Assembly (NCBI RefSeq): GCF_015265435.1
Contig: NZ_JABJWH010000014.1
Coordinates: 24,170 to 88,169 of the forward strand
Length of the DNA: 64,000 bases
Reading direction: 5' to 3'
DNA from: Alloalcanivorax profundimaris
GTDB lineage: Bacteria > Pseudomonadota > Gammaproteobacteria > Pseudomonadales > Alcanivoracaceae
The notes beneath the pieces were generated by a model, which did not search any database, had not been told where the DNA came from, and worked only from the letters and a program-made list of their open reading frames with translations. This document shows positions 63,925-64,000 of this stretch, in pieces. Every line of letters begins with the position of its first letter. Within the stretch, counting starts at the first letter, position 1. Both the position numbers and the translations under genes were made by a program.

Positions 63925-64000
63925 CCCCCTTTCCGGGAACGCCGTGAACCCGTCCCTGGGGGCTCCCGGTTTGACATCCTGTCAAACAGGGTCCCGGAAA
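63925..64000. repeat. Long hairpin element, copy 3 (cut by window end)
   Basis: Left arm ends CCCCCTTTCCGGGA and the interior is identical to copy 2 over about 53 bases, including GTTTGACA-TCC-TGTCAAAC. The right arm begins TCCCGGAAA and is interrupted by the end of the window. Confidence 0.8.

Overview
The window comes from a high-GC gammaproteobacterium. Gene content and local order (rlmKL, rmf, pyrD, pepN-yeaC, nadK, UbiJ-like and phasin-like genes, and an acyclic-terpene atu cluster) fit the Pseudomonas/Alcanivorax side of the class, and the two catabolic clusters suggest a hydrocarbon-degrading lifestyle. This placement is inferred from gene content; no phylogenetic marker was tested.

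Layout. 0-7.3 kb: three paralogous secreted repeat proteins with GlyGly-CTERM tails, the last translationally coupled to a TPR/GT41 (OGT/SPINDLY-like) glycosyltransferase. 7.3-8.1 kb: a HepT/MntA-type HEPN-MNT toxin-antitoxin pair. 8.2-10.7 kb: a decaying two-component system, with a frameshifted kinase and a response regulator lacking most of its receiver. 10.7-15.5 kb: methyltransferase, flippase, cysC, a small four-helix-bundle (S23/IVS-type) gene enclosed by inverted repeats, and an SLC13 permease. 15.6-19.3 kb: small conserved proteins, rlmKL and rmf. 19.3-27.4 kb: a lower-GC styrene island (styA, styB, styC, FadL porin, EthD protein, styS, styR) lying between rmf and pyrD. It has a StyR box upstream of styA and no styD. 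27.4-36.2 kb: housekeeping genes (pyrD, pepN, yeaC, nadK, a cyclic-nucleotide/rhodanese protein, a coiled-coil protein) and a tRNA-Val/tRNA-Asp pair. 36.2-48.2 kb: the acyclic terpene (citronellol/geraniol) cluster atuR divergent from atuA-B-C-D-E-F-H, with repeat elements in several of its junctions. 48.2-48.8 kb: a non-coding region with three perfect and several near-perfect DnaA boxes and an AT-rich stretch. 48.8-55.7 kb: phasin, DUF445, UbiJ-like protein, degenerate GGDEF protein, cmoB and an Old Yellow Enzyme homologue. 55.3-60.6 kb: a TolC/HlyD/two-permease exporter without an ATPase. 60.6-63.9 kb: a hybrid histidine kinase and a lipoprotein.

In the styrene island, styrene would enter through the FadL porin, be epoxidised by StyAB and isomerised by StyC to phenylacetaldehyde. 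The next oxidation must be done by a dehydrogenase encoded elsewhere. In the atu cluster, AtuH would activate the acid, AtuD dehydrogenate it, AtuCF carboxylate the methyl branch and AtuE hydrate the product.

The most unusual content is repetitive: (i) several families of intergenic elements built from short repeated words in inverted orientation, one enclosing the S23-type gene; (ii) REP-like GTAGGAGCG elements; (iii) three copies of a long hairpin element with a conserved core. In the two complete copies of (iii) the outer arms differ in sequence yet remain self-complementary, and one of them appears to have removed the stop codon of an exporter permease.
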